A DNA stretch of 64,000 nucleotides from Gammaproteobacteria bacterium UBA2679. Lineage in GTDB: Bacteria > Pseudomonadota > Gammaproteobacteria > Pseudomonadales > Oleiphilaceae. The DNA lies in the NCBI GenBank assembly GCA_002354735.1, contig DEMD01000015.1, forward strand, positions 503,556-567,555. Reading direction: 5' to 3'. The first letter of the stretch is position 1. Every line of letters begins with the position of its first letter. This document shows positions 45,890 through 54,587 of the stretch, piece by piece. The translations under genes and the position numbers were made by a program. The notes under the pieces were generated by a model. That model made no database searches. It had not been told where the DNA came from and saw only the letters and a program-made list of their open reading frames with translations.

Positions 45890-46594
45890 ATGGTGTTAAG
45901 TAACGATAGCGCATTGGTACTGTTTTCCGGGGGGCAGGATTCAACTACATGCCTTGGTTGGGCTCTCGATCGGTTTCGGAGAGTTGAGACAATAGGTTTC
46001 CGTTACAAGCAACGTCATGCTGTGGAGTTGGAGTGTCGGGAGCAGATTTTGGCGTACCTTAGTAAGGATTATCCTGAGTGGGGTGATCGTTTAGGGGAAG
46101 ACCACCTGGTTGACGTTCCAGCCTTGGCTGATATTGGCGAAACTGCAATGACGGAAGAGGTTGAGATCACAGCAGGCAATAACGGGTTGCCTAACACGTT
46201 TGTCCCCGGTCGCAACCTTTTGTTCCTTACTTTCGCCGCCGCATTAGCATACCGCAGAGGTATCAAGCACATCATAACTGGCGTTTGTGAGACCGATTTT
46301 TCAGGCTACCCTGACTGCAGAGACGACACCGTTAAAGCGTTGCAGGTCGCAATAAACTTAGGAATGGAGAGTCGCTTTAATCTTGAAACGCCGCTCATGT
46401 GGTTAGATAAGGCGGAGACCTGGGCTCTAGCTGATCATATCGGTGGAAAGGTGTTTCTTGAGTTGATAATCGAGCAATCTCACACGTGCTATAAAGGTGA
46501 TCGATCTCAACGATGGGCTTGGGGTTATGGTTGCGGCGATTGCCCCGCTTGCGATCTTCGGGCCTCGGGTTGGGAGCTTTTCCAAGCACGTTGA
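45890..46594 (+). CDS. queC: QueC, 7-cyano-7-deazaguanine (preQ0) synthase
   Basis: A 234-residue adenine-nucleotide alpha-hydrolase-like enzyme that converts 7-carboxy-7-deazaguanine to preQ0 with ATP and ammonia. The PP-loop SGGQDSTTC is at residues 13-21. The C-terminal zinc site has four cysteines in HTCYKG and YGCGDCPAC. Normal family length. It is divergently transcribed from the modification operon and starts with ATG just after a G9 tract. As a dedicated copy inside the Dpd island it feeds DpdA with preQ0; a second chromosomal copy for tRNA queuosine may exist elsewhere. Confidence 0.92.
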   Translation: MVLSNDSALVLFSGGQDSTTCLGWALDRFRRVETIGFRYKQRHAVELECREQILAYLSKDYPEWGDRLGEDHLVDVPALADIGETAMTEEVEITAGNNGLPNTFVPGRNLLFLTFAAALAYRRGIKHIITGVCETDFSGYPDCRDDTVKALQVAINLGMESRFNLETPLMWLDKAETWALADHIGGKVFLELIIEQSHTCYKGDRSQRWAWGYGCGDCPACDLRASGWELFQAR

Positions 46595-46675
46595 TGCTTT
46601 TGTTAGCCACCTCGATTGGGCAGTGATATTTTCGAGGTCCAGTTTTATTTTTAGATCGAACCAAATGAGATCCTT

Positions 46676-47782
46676 ATGTCCGCCTCTTCCAATGAACACC
46701 TATTGCTTGTAGCAGCATCACCTTTTGAGGCCGCGCGAAAAGTCGAGATTCTCGCCGAAAATCATCCTTCAAGGCGCCTACATGGGCATAGCTTTCTTGC
46801 TAAGGCACGGGTCGAAGTGGCCGCTAATGGCAATTCAATGGACGGGACCGAAATAGAGTCTCTTTACCAGCACCTCAGAGACTGCGTTGCAGAATTAGAT
46901 TATCAGTATTTGAATGATCATTTACCTGTACCCACTGATGAAAATTTAGCCCGATGGATCAGCCATAAAATATCGGATTCTCTCATTAACTCTATTGGAA
47001 TCCAGAGCACCCGAGATCAAGGTGTGGACCTTGATTCCCAACAGAAAGCGCACGTTTGGCGCCGTTTTAGGTTTGAAGCTGCTCATAAATTACCAAACGT
47101 CCCTTCTGGGCATCAGTGCGGCCGAATGCACGGCCACGGCTTCGAGGTTATTCTCCATTGCGAACAGAACATTTCAGATCAAGAGTTGGGCATTGATTAT
47201 GATCGACTGGATGAGTTGTGGCAACCGCTATACAGGCGCCTAAATAACGCCTGCTTGAATGAGATTGAGGGCTTGGAAAATCCGACAAGCGAAGTGTTAA
47301 GCCATTGGCTTTGGGAGAGGGTTAAGCCTCTATGCGAATCCCTTTCCTGGGTAAGTGTGTATGAAACCGCAACGGCAGGGTGCCACTTTAATGGTTCGGG
47401 TTATCGGATTTGGAAAGAGCAACGTTTTGAGAGCGCATTGAAGCTAGAAAATGCTCCTGCGGGAGATGCTCGGAGAAATCTCCATGGCCACAGCTATCTG
47501 GTGCGATTGCATCTAACGGCGCCATTGGATCGGGTCATGGGATGGACTGTTGATTATGGTGATGTAAAAAGGCTTTTCAAGCCGGCTTATGATCAGTTAG
47601 ACCACTATCTGATCTCTGATTTGCCGGGAATGGAGCAGGAGGGAAGTGCCAGTATTGCTCGATGGATTAAGGGGCAACTCTCCGGAGTTCTTCCAGAGCT
47701 AGATCGAATTGATATTTACGAGAAGCCGGGCTGTGGAGTCGTTCTTGGTTGGGGAGAAGAGTCGCCCATATTGCCAATATAG
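46676..47782 (+). CDS. queD: Three-domain QueD-like 6-carboxytetrahydropterin synthase
   Basis: 368 residues, three times the length of standard QueD (about 120). Three tandem PTPS-like domains: 8-110, 128-240, 245-358. QueD makes 6-carboxytetrahydropterin from dihydroneopterin triphosphate. Domain 2 keeps the zinc histidines (H137, H152, H154), the catalytic cysteine (C148) and E230, but has Asn-Asn (190-191) where E. coli QueD has Asp-His. Domain 3 has Asp-His at 309-310 and E349 but lacks the first zinc histidine (L255) and the cysteine (R266). Domain 1 keeps HGH (36-38) but has R21 and S32 and no conserved Glu. It lies 81 bp after queC, same strand; queE and folE are not nearby. Confidence 0.88.
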   Translation: MSASSNEHLLLVAASPFEAARKVEILAENHPSRRLHGHSFLAKARVEVAANGNSMDGTEIESLYQHLRDCVAELDYQYLNDHLPVPTDENLARWISHKISDSLINSIGIQSTRDQGVDLDSQQKAHVWRRFRFEAAHKLPNVPSGHQCGRMHGHGFEVILHCEQNISDQELGIDYDRLDELWQPLYRRLNNACLNEIEGLENPTSEVLSHWLWERVKPLCESLSWVSVYETATAGCHFNGSGYRIWKEQRFESALKLENAPAGDARRNLHGHSYLVRLHLTAPLDRVMGWTVDYGDVKRLFKPAYDQLDHYLISDLPGMEQEGSASIARWIKGQLSGVLPELDRIDIYEKPGCGVVLGWGEESPILPI

Positions 47783-47929
47783 ATGCGAGAAAATGTGGGC
47801 AAAACTTTCCGCTTAAATCGGGGGTAGTGTTGCGAAAAATCTTGATGCCGCCATCTTCACTGCGGCTTCGCATCCATAACAAAGCGGCGTGTGCTGCAGC
47901 GTTCGGCACAAAATAAGAGTTTTATCCCA

Positions 47930-48856
47930 ATGACGTCCATAAAAGAGAAGCTGAAATCCCTTGTAGAGTTGATCACGGGGCTTCATTCGACTGTTGATCG
48001 ATTGTCCAAATGCTTTCGTGAAGATCTAGAGACACAAAGCGATTCGCCATTTGACAAGAACTCGGCAGATGATTGGCGCGTGAACATCTACGGCAACGCG
48101 CTCGTGAGACTGCGCATCATTCTGGAGCAGGACTTTAAAGAGATAGAGACAATCGGGCTTGTCGCCGTTACCCGTTACATTTTCGAATTAACTCTCTGGC
48201 TTGAGCTAATTGAAGAAAATGTAAACTACGCTCTGATCTACCGAAAGCGACTCATTGACACACAGATCCGACACCACAAAGGTTCCCTCAGCCAGCTCAA
48301 GCGAGAGGTGGCATTGTTAAAGGCATTCGAAGAAGAAGACAATCAGGCTCGAACTGAGGCAATCAAGAAGCTTAGGGCTCTCTCCAATCCGACATCTGAA
48401 GAAGCCTCTTCAATCTTATCCAAAGCGATGGGTGAGACTGATGCGAAAGCCGCTCGGTCATTTTCAATTTACACAGATCAAGCGAAGACAAACGGCTATG
48501 GATTTCAAGCCCATTTGGTCGAAACAAAAGCCATTCCCCAGGTGGAGCGCCATATTCATCAACTTCAACTAGAGTTCGAGGAATTCGAACGAGGTGCGTC
48601 GGCGCTGGTAAGCGGCTTACTAGAATGTTCTAACTGGGAAAAGATGGCAGAGAAGGTGAAGATGACCGGTGAATACGAATATATTTACTCCTACACAAGC
48701 AAGCTGCTGCACTGCACACCTGCATCGGTCACCACAGACCAAAAGAAGTTGGAGCCCGAAGAAGTAGCTGTTTTTCTGCGCTACATCCACACCAAGGTGC
48801 GAGACATAATTGATCTTTCCCTCAAGCAACCTGAGTATCGGATAAGAAGCGCATAA
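47930..48856 (+). CDS. Hypothetical helical protein
   Basis: A 308-residue soluble, mostly helical protein starting at ATG 47930 (a longer frame from 47891 has no better start). Central part NIYGNALVRLRIILEQDFKEIETIGLVAVTRYIFELTLWLEL with a later YSYTSKLLHCTPAS segment resembles DUF5677-type accessory proteins, which lack known function; I give this only as a hint. It follows queD on the same strand with a 147-bp gap and could be the last gene of the island or an independent accessory gene. Confidence 0.55.
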   Translation: MTSIKEKLKSLVELITGLHSTVDRLSKCFREDLETQSDSPFDKNSADDWRVNIYGNALVRLRIILEQDFKEIETIGLVAVTRYIFELTLWLELIEENVNYALIYRKRLIDTQIRHHKGSLSQLKREVALLKAFEEEDNQARTEAIKKLRALSNPTSEEASSILSKAMGETDAKAARSFSIYTDQAKTNGYGFQAHLVETKAIPQVERHIHQLQLEFEEFERGASALVSGLLECSNWEKMAEKVKMTGEYEYIYSYTSKLLHCTPASVTTDQKKLEPEEVAVFLRYIHTKVRDIIDLSLKQPEYRIRSA

Positions 48857-49125
48857 GCCGATCGAGACATTCGAATCGCGTTGCAGGATTTTGTATCCCC
48901 AATATCCGCTTGTCGGCCATCAGTTTTTTCGATTTTGTCTTCCACCATTCTTTGCATCACTGGGTGTTCGACCAGACCTGCGCCACCTCGCGATATGTAA
49001 GCTTTGGCGCGAGCTAACTTGTCAGAAGGTGCTGGAATGTCTGCCTCCGGCTCTGCCTCTCTTGCGTAGGACCGCCCGCGCACATGATTCATGATGCTGT
49101 CCTGGATGATGCCATAAGTATGCAT
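48857..49125 (-). other. Doubtful short frame, possible decayed gene
   Basis: A frame read from 49125 (or ATG 49095) encodes RGRSYAREAEPEADIPAPSDKL then a helical stretch and runs into the 3' end of the neighbouring gene on the opposite strand. The composition is protein-like for about 55 residues, but no family is recognised and the end overlaps a better gene. Kept as a possible remnant only. Confidence 0.25.
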
Positions 49126-49251
49126 CTCCTGAAGCGCCGGGTGGGAGTGTTCGTTTTCGAAGATGTCAGAAATTTGAGTAGTAATAGCGTCGGGATTTTA
49201 GGGGCACTTCCTGTTAAGGACTCAGCGAGACAACGGCAGGTTGGTCTGTCA

Positions 49252-49806
49252 TTACCGGTCGTTTTCAAGGAGCGCGCTTGACGCTTTACGGTCGCGTGCG
49301 TTTCTTTTCAATCTATCGGCACCTAGCCAGGTGTTGTATTGGTTTCCTACACCGAGCGCCATAAAGAAGAGCGTTAGCAACAGTGTCGCAACGGGAATAT
49401 CGTCCTCAGCTGCCTCCATGTGAAACAGGAACAAACACAGGGTCGCGATGCATATCAGCAGCATGGTTTGCATAAAAAAGAAGGGGACCATGCTGGCGAG
49501 GTTCGCTTTGGTGGATCTCGTAGTAGACCACGTCGTTATGAAGAGAATACCTACCATTGATATCAACCAGGCAGAGTCCACCAAGAACTGTAACAGGGGC
49601 TCCCGCAACGCGGGCTCGAATAGAACGAAGAGAAAGCCAGCACAGCTTATGAGGCTCACACTGGCTCGATACAAGGCGGTCGGAGAGCGTCGAAGCAGTT
49701 CGCCAAGCAGTCCACCGAGGATGAGCAGGCCAAGAGAACCAGCTACTATGGTTCCAAGCGAAAGAGGCTCGCAAAGGGCTTCAGCGAAGGGCAGCGATAC
49801 GCTCAT
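49252..49806 (-). CDS. Hypothetical inner-membrane protein
   Basis: About 184 residues from ATG 49806 (upstream in-frame start at 49869 gives an unlikely cysteine-rich lead). Four to five hydrophobic segments are visible: SLGTIVAGSLGLLILGGLLG, LISCAGFLFVLFEPAL, SAWLISMVGILFITTW, FFFMQTMLLICIATLCLFLF and VATLLLTLFFMALGVG, followed by a basic tail. No transporter or enzyme motif is recognised. It stands alone between the possible remnant and the HNH gene. Confidence 0.55.
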   Translation of the reverse strand: MSVSLPFAEALCEPLSLGTIVAGSLGLLILGGLLGELLRRSPTALYRASVSLISCAGFLFVLFEPALREPLLQFLVDSAWLISMVGILFITTWSTTRSTKANLASMVPFFFMQTMLLICIATLCLFLFHMEAAEDDIPVATLLLTLFFMALGVGNQYNTWLGADRLKRNARDRKASSALLENDR

Positions 49807-49925
49807 AACTTCTCCAGCGTGTTCAGTCGATCCATGACAGGTAATGCCATGGTCGGTGGGACAGGTCAAGCGGCGTGAGCGGAAATTGCGACGCTGTCAG
49901 GGCGGAGATGTGGAATCTTCCCTCC

Positions 49926-50687
49926 CTAAACCATATCAGGTTCGTCGTCTCTGTCCTGACCTCCGTTCCTCTTTCGCAGAGCACTACCAATCCTCTTCAA
50001 TGTCTGCGGTGGGATATGTTTGCCAGTTAGCATTTCTTTGTAAGACTCCGACAACCCCTCGCGAGCCAGAATCTCACCGCGTTCATTAATCGAAAACTCA
50101 CCGGCATCATAGAGTCTGTGAAGGTCTGCTCTCAAAGTTATCCCGTTCAAAAAGCTGCTGTCTGAGCCGTCGCCTTTCACGGGTAGAACATGTGCTGCCT
50201 CTAGCGCCGCAGAAAATGTTTCGCCAGACACAACGCATGCATTGTCAAACATAAGCGTTTGAGCGCGGAAATCTGCGGCGCGAGCCGATCGACTCCCTGA
50301 TACCGAGCTTCTTCCTTTACTTTCAACTTCCATAGAGATTTCTCGCCACTTCAAGGGGCCACTTCTCCACTCTTCGCTGTCATCTTCCCAGGTAATCTTG
50401 TTGAGCTCTCCAGAACCCGCAAACTCAAGCACAGTTCTGCCCCACAGCGCGTCCTCTGCTGCGGCAATGGTCGGATTATCTTCCTTGTGGTACTCAATGA
50501 AGACGTAGCGAAGGACTCCACCTTTCATCTCGGCGGATGATCGCACCTTGTACTCGAGACGTTTGTTCTCTTTCGGCCAGTACTCAATGGTCTTTTCAAG
50601 TCCCGCGCTCGAATCAAGCTTGGACAAATCGATTACGACGACCTCTCGAGTTTCGTCCCATAAGATAAGGATTGCTTTAGTTGTCAT
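49926..50687 (-). CDS. HNH endonuclease-like protein
   Basis: A 253-residue protein with an N-terminal domain of about 120 residues without recognisable motifs and a C-terminal HNH nuclease domain: CVVSGETFSAALEAAHVLPV (about 150-169) and NGITLRADLHRLYDAGEF (about 178-195), giving the first Cys, AAH metal-ligand histidine and DLHRLYDxGxF of HNH_2-type nucleases found in restriction systems. No methyltransferase is adjacent. Probable stand-alone restriction or defence nuclease; target unknown. Confidence 0.72.
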   Translation of the reverse strand: MTTKAILILWDETREVVVIDLSKLDSSAGLEKTIEYWPKENKRLEYKVRSSAEMKGGVLRYVFIEYHKEDNPTIAAAEDALWGRTVLEFAGSGELNKITWEDDSEEWRSGPLKWREISMEVESKGRSSVSGSRSARAADFRAQTLMFDNACVVSGETFSAALEAAHVLPVKGDGSDSSFLNGITLRADLHRLYDAGEFSINERGEILAREGLSESYKEMLTGKHIPPQTLKRIGSALRKRNGGQDRDDEPDMV

Positions 50688-51109
50688 GGGCTGTCCTTCA
50701 TTATTTTGATGAATGGCTGGGCATGGAGGATGTGCACTCTATCTTCAGACGCCAAGCGAACTTAGATGCTGCACGCCATGGTGGAAAAAGTGCCGAGCAT
50801 CTCTTTGCTTTAGCTTAGACGGCAATGCCAGTGTTTTCTTTGATATTCAGCCCCTCTTTCCTGAACAAATAGTCTGCGCGGGCCAGCAGCGCCGAGCTAC
50901 AGGTCGTTCAGGCTGATCTGACGATGGACAAGGCCAAAGGGGAACCGCGCAATCTCTGTCACTTTCAAATGCGTCCCAGCCTGCCTTACTGCCTAGCGTC
51001 CGGATAACCCGGCGACCAAGGGGAGATAAGTCCAATTCCCGCGCCTAGCACTGAGATAGCCCTGACCTATACTTAGCAGACAATCCGTCTACCAAACGCG
51101 AGTCATTGA
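50688..51109. other. Intergenic region, no supported gene
   Basis: Roughly 420 bp between the HNH gene and the glycosylase-like gene, on diverging strands. I see no gene, terminator or operator that I can support; short frames (50713-50916, minus 50847-51035) have no motif. Confidence 0.4.
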
Positions 51110-51790
51110 GTGCCTCAGCTAGAAACCACCCACCGCGAGCTCCTGGATCTGCAGAGAGCCATGCTTGACGATCAACACTTTAAAAGTCTCTGCCTCGCAC
51201 ACGGCTTACCTTGGAGCCCGGCGGAGGGCTATGAGCCCCGGTGGTATGTCGGCCCTGCGTCCAAAGATGTAGAGCTGCTTTTTCTCATGGCTGAACCTGG
51301 ACCGATTACGCCTACCGAAGCGAAGAAACTGTTGCCGGCAATCAATCATGACTCCTGGCTGCGAGATCGTAATCTCAACCTGCAAGAGCATTATTGGCGG
51401 CTCAACCTCAAGACGTTATGTAGCTATGTGTGGCCTGAAAATACTGAGCAGATGATGGAGAAGCATCTTGCCGGTAGCTGCACCTTCTGGATGTCGCTTC
51501 CGCATGGCTCCACGACGAAAAGCGTCCCAAAGCCTTTAATCGAGTATTTCTCCAATACTTATCTCCGGGAACTCCTCGGACTATTTCCCAACGCATTAAT
51601 CCTCGCTGCTGGAGGCAAAGCGAGAGATCGACTCCGACGTCTTGGTATTGACTATGAACACTGCTGGGCCTTCACCCGGCCCGGATGCAATCGGCGTGAG
51701 GCGAAAGAATCATGGGCTGCTGCGGGTAAGGCTCTGGCTTCCATCATGAACCACCAGTCTAGCCGCCTAGAGGTGGGCGAATGGCGCTAA
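51110..51790 (+). CDS. Uracil-DNA-glycosylase-superfamily-like protein
   Basis: A 226-residue protein starting at GTG 51110. The segment ELLFLMAEPGPITPTEA (about 45-61) sits where UDG-superfamily proteins have GEAPG, and the end has FPNALILAAGGKARDRL then AFTRPGCNRREAKESW (about 180-205), like the terminal strand, loop and HPS-type motif region of UDG-like domains. The expected active-site Asp/Asn is not certain and the GEAPG-like motif is degenerate (AEPGP). Overlaps by 10 bp with the next gene, so the two form one unit. Function unknown; a base-excising enzyme acting on modified DNA is a plausible inference. Confidence 0.55.
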   Translation: MPQLETTHRELLDLQRAMLDDQHFKSLCLAHGLPWSPAEGYEPRWYVGPASKDVELLFLMAEPGPITPTEAKKLLPAINHDSWLRDRNLNLQEHYWRLNLKTLCSYVWPENTEQMMEKHLAGSCTFWMSLPHGSTTKSVPKPLIEYFSNTYLRELLGLFPNALILAAGGKARDRLRRLGIDYEHCWAFTRPGCNRREAKESWAAAGKALASIMNHQSSRLEVGEWR

Positions 51791-52446
51791 CGCAGATGCA
51801 GTTGATCCAGTCTCTCGGTGAGTCCATGGCCTGGTTCGAGCGAGAGTTGAATTGGGGCGTTCCGCCAACGGAACTGAGACACCTGTGCGGACGCATTGGC
51901 GAACTGTATACAGCTTTGATTACCAACGGTCAGATGGCGACTCAGGTAAATCAGCACGGCTACGACGTGGTGAGTAGCGAAGGCGAGCGGATATCAGTCA
52001 AGACGACGGCCATGATGGGTGCGAGCGGACACGTTTCTTTCAATGCCAACTCTTTAAGTCTGGTGGACCGAATCGTTGTGCTTCGTGTCAATACCGAAGA
52101 AATGCAGATCGAAACGCTATTGAATGCGCCTGTCGCTGAGGTCGCAGAACTGTTCTCTGAAGCGAACGGAAAATATATCCTGTCATTCAGCAAACTCGTC
52201 AAGTTTCACCGGCCGAAAAGCGAGCTCAAATGTCTCCGACAAGTGAGCTTCGAAGATTACACCGTGCGAGAAATTGAAAATGGTTCGATCGAGGTAGAAC
52301 GTTCCGGCGAGCTCCTCAGCCCAACCGTACCGGCCCTTCGATCACTCGCGAAAGAGCTCGGCATTCAGATGCTGAACGGCAACGGTAATCCCTATAACAC
52401 TCGGCAGCTTGGTGATCAGATTATCAAGTTTCTTGGCGCGATCTAA
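51781..52446 (+). CDS. DUF6998-type protein, PD-(D/E)XK nuclease-like
   Basis: A 221-residue protein. The N-terminal half has LCGRIGELYTALITNGQM (about 29-46), then GYDVV...GERISVKTT (about 60-77): a Glu on an early helix, an Asp and an I-x-V-K motif, the layout of PD-(D/E)XK nucleases and of DUF6998. The middle is beta-rich; a C-terminal 50-residue helical tail (VPALRSLAKELGIQ to TRQLGDQIIKFL) may bind DNA. Its ATG lies inside the end of the glycosylase-like gene, so the two proteins are translationally coupled. Nuclease activity is inferred, not shown. Confidence 0.6.
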   Translation: MALTQMQLIQSLGESMAWFERELNWGVPPTELRHLCGRIGELYTALITNGQMATQVNQHGYDVVSSEGERISVKTTAMMGASGHVSFNANSLSLVDRIVVLRVNTEEMQIETLLNAPVAEVAELFSEANGKYILSFSKLVKFHRPKSELKCLRQVSFEDYTVREIENGSIEVERSGELLSPTVPALRSLAKELGIQMLNGNGNPYNTRQLGDQIIKFLGAI

Positions 52447-52798
52447 CTGAATTATTAGTCGAGTCAGATTTCATGCTCATTCAAGTTTCGGAGCATTCAC
52501 CTGTGCCCATCGGCACTCAGTCCCACCCGTCCTTGACTCGAAGATACAATCTCCCCGTCAATTGACTCTGGACTCATGCCACGACTTAAAAGAAGCGTCA
52601 AGATTCGAAAGCGTTGTTTGCAGGTAAAGTCTCAAGGCCGCTGAATATCGACCGACACAGGCCTTTTCCGATTGCTCCATCATTGACGAATTTCTACTAT
52701 CCCGTCGATCCAGTGACTCAGTGAATGGACGGTCCAGGCCATAGCGAGATCTGGTTGCATCAAAAAAAATCATAAAAAGCGCTCAAGGATTGAATGAT
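52447..52798. other. Intergenic region, no supported gene
   Basis: About 350 bp. AAGGA at 52785-52789 is the ribosome site of the next gene. Minus-strand frame 52558-52773 has no features supporting it. Confidence 0.4.
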
Positions 52799-53806
52799 AT
52801 GGTCGGCAAACTATTTGGAATATCGGCAGTGATAGCTCTACTCCTTTCAATTCTGGCGGGGTGTAGTGACAGTAAAGAAGGACCTGGACTGAAACCGCCT
52901 CCTCCAGTTCCTTCAGGCGAGGAAGGCTTTACCATTCTGGTGAAAGAATACCAGCCAGGCGACCTGACCGTAGAGAATGCGCCTGAGGTGGCTACGGAGG
53001 TTATGCGAACGATCAACTTTTTGCGTGGCCGTTCGAGCCAGGATCTTGAAGACTTCAAAATTGCAGATCCAGCCTTGCTCGGAGACGGCAGCGGACGGCC
53101 TTCGGTAAATGATTTTTCCAGCTTTGTCTGCACACGAGGCGGGCGCGCGACAAGCACTCATCTGGCGGGACCACGTAGTACCTATGAAGAGGGCGCTCTC
53201 TATAGTGGCGCCGGAGCGCGGTCGATCCTGGAGATGAATCGCTGTGATGGACCCCTTATCGCGCCGTTTGTGCGGGTGGGTAGCTACACCACTGAGGTGG
53301 TTTCAGGTCTTTTTGACCAGTTTTTGACCTTCGGAAGTGAAAGCGGCGAGGTGCTCTTCACCTACGAACGATATGGCGGTGCAAGCGCAACGGAATCGGG
53401 AATCTATCAACATGGCGATATTCGTCACATTCTCAATGACCCTAAGTCTCTAACGCTGAAGGGTCAGTCCTATCGCGAAATACCTGATCACAATCGTTTC
53501 CTCGAATTCGGTCTTTTCGATTTTGCGCTTACCCTGGAGCGAGTACCTGGACAGTTCTCTCAGGAGAACGACCAGTTCAGTAGCGCCGGAGCCTTTCAGA
53601 TTGGTCTGGGGCGTTTGAGCGAGCAATACAGCATAGAGTTCGCCGCCCCTCTGATTTATAGCCTCCTAGGGAATGACTACGACTCTGGAACAGTGCTCCT
53701 GAAGGATAGCAATTCGACGCTGAAGCTCGAGTTACACCGGGGCTACACGGAATATCACTTCGATGCCGACAACGATGGCACCTTTGAGACGGTGGAGGTC
53801 TTGTAG
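52799..53806 (+). CDS. Lipoprotein of unknown function
   Basis: The start ATG 52799 is preferred because AAGGA is 9 bases upstream; the TTG at 52790 is adjacent to it. The product (335 residues) has a signal peptide ending LSILAGC, a lipobox with the cysteine to be lipidated, then a proline-rich linker LKPPPPVPSGEEG. The rest is beta-rich with acidic loops, ending YHFDADNDGTFETVEVL, which looks like a calcium-binding DxDxDG loop. No domain is named. Likely an outer-membrane lipoprotein. A strong hairpin follows (53826-53856). Confidence 0.65.
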   Translation: MVGKLFGISAVIALLLSILAGCSDSKEGPGLKPPPPVPSGEEGFTILVKEYQPGDLTVENAPEVATEVMRTINFLRGRSSQDLEDFKIADPALLGDGSGRPSVNDFSSFVCTRGGRATSTHLAGPRSTYEEGALYSGAGARSILEMNRCDGPLIAPFVRVGSYTTEVVSGLFDQFLTFGSESGEVLFTYERYGGASATESGIYQHGDIRHILNDPKSLTLKGQSYREIPDHNRFLEFGLFDFALTLERVPGQFSQENDQFSSAGAFQIGLGRLSEQYSIEFAAPLIYSLLGNDYDSGTVLLKDSNSTLKLELHRGYTEYHFDADNDGTFETVEVL

Positions 53807-53825
53807 ACGACAGATGTCTCGAAAG

Positions 53826-53856
53826 GAGCCGATGACTCAGTGGGAGTCATCGGCTC
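53826..53856 (+). terminator. Perfect 13-bp hairpin after lipoprotein gene
   Basis: GAGCCGATGACTC, loop AGTGG, GAGTCATCGGCTC, 20 bp after the stop. The stem is perfect and strong; it is followed by GGTTTACA rather than a long T-run, so it may be a weak intrinsic or Rho-dependent-associated terminator. Confidence 0.75.
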
Positions 53857-54316
53857 GGTTTACAGCCAATTTTGTGACGGATTCTGCATTATTTGAGCGA
53901 CATAGCTCGCTCTCGTAGTCAAAAGGATTAATCCAATTGACCGAATGTTAACTTTTATTTAATCTTTTTTATCAGGCGTCTGAAGTCTGCGAACAGCGAG
54001 TTTACTCGGTTAAGCAGTGGACTATCCGGCTATCGCAAAGCCTATCCGTTGATTCAGGGAACGAATCGCATGACTTCAATTCTGCGCAAACAAGTGACGC
54101 TCGCCTTTGAACTGCCTCTGACTCTAGTCGGGTGGCGTGCGACATTTCTGATATATGCAAGAAAACCTCCGACGCTCATCGGACGCCTGCAATTTCTCAG
54201 CCGCTTAACATCCCGTGAAACCACATGGCACTGGTAGCGCCCGGTCTGTCTGCACGCTTCCAAAAAGCGCCTCATCCCGTAGTCAAACGACAATAACTAA
54301 AAAAGAGAAAAAAAAC
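53857..54316. other. A+T-rich intergenic region
   Basis: About 460 bp with A/T tracts (53949-53971) that may hold the promoter of the next small lipoprotein genes. No gene is supported; the frame 54049-54237 has no motif. Confidence 0.4.
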
Positions 54317-54538
54317 ATGAACGTGCGAAAGATTGTGTTGCTTGTACCGATCATATTCATAACTGGCTGCGCCAGCCGTTATACGTTGATGCAGCATCCG
54401 GAGACGGAACATCAAAGTTTTTGCAAGCATGATGGTATGGGAATGATTGGCTCCACCATCGCGCTCGTGCGACACAGTAACTGCGTCGATGGTCTGGCAG
54501 ACCAGGGGTATGTCGTGGTGGCTGGCGAGCAGAACTGA
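54317..54538 (+). CDS. Small lipoprotein (73 residues)
   Basis: A short exported protein, MNVRKIVLLVPIIFITGC with a lipobox ITGC, so the mature chain is anchored at the Cys. The remaining 55 residues have two further cysteines that could form a disulfide and a GMIGSTIALVRHSNCVDGLADQGYVV stretch. The start is fixed by AAGAGAAAAAAAC upstream and the lipoprotein signal. It is the first of three lipoprotein genes on the plus strand with 50-bp spacing. Function unknown. Confidence 0.7.
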   Translation: MNVRKIVLLVPIIFITGCASRYTLMQHPETEHQSFCKHDGMGMIGSTIALVRHSNCVDGLADQGYVVVAGEQN

Positions 54539-54587
54539 TGAATAACGACGCTTTACTCATTGACCAATTTCTTGAGGAAAAATTCAC

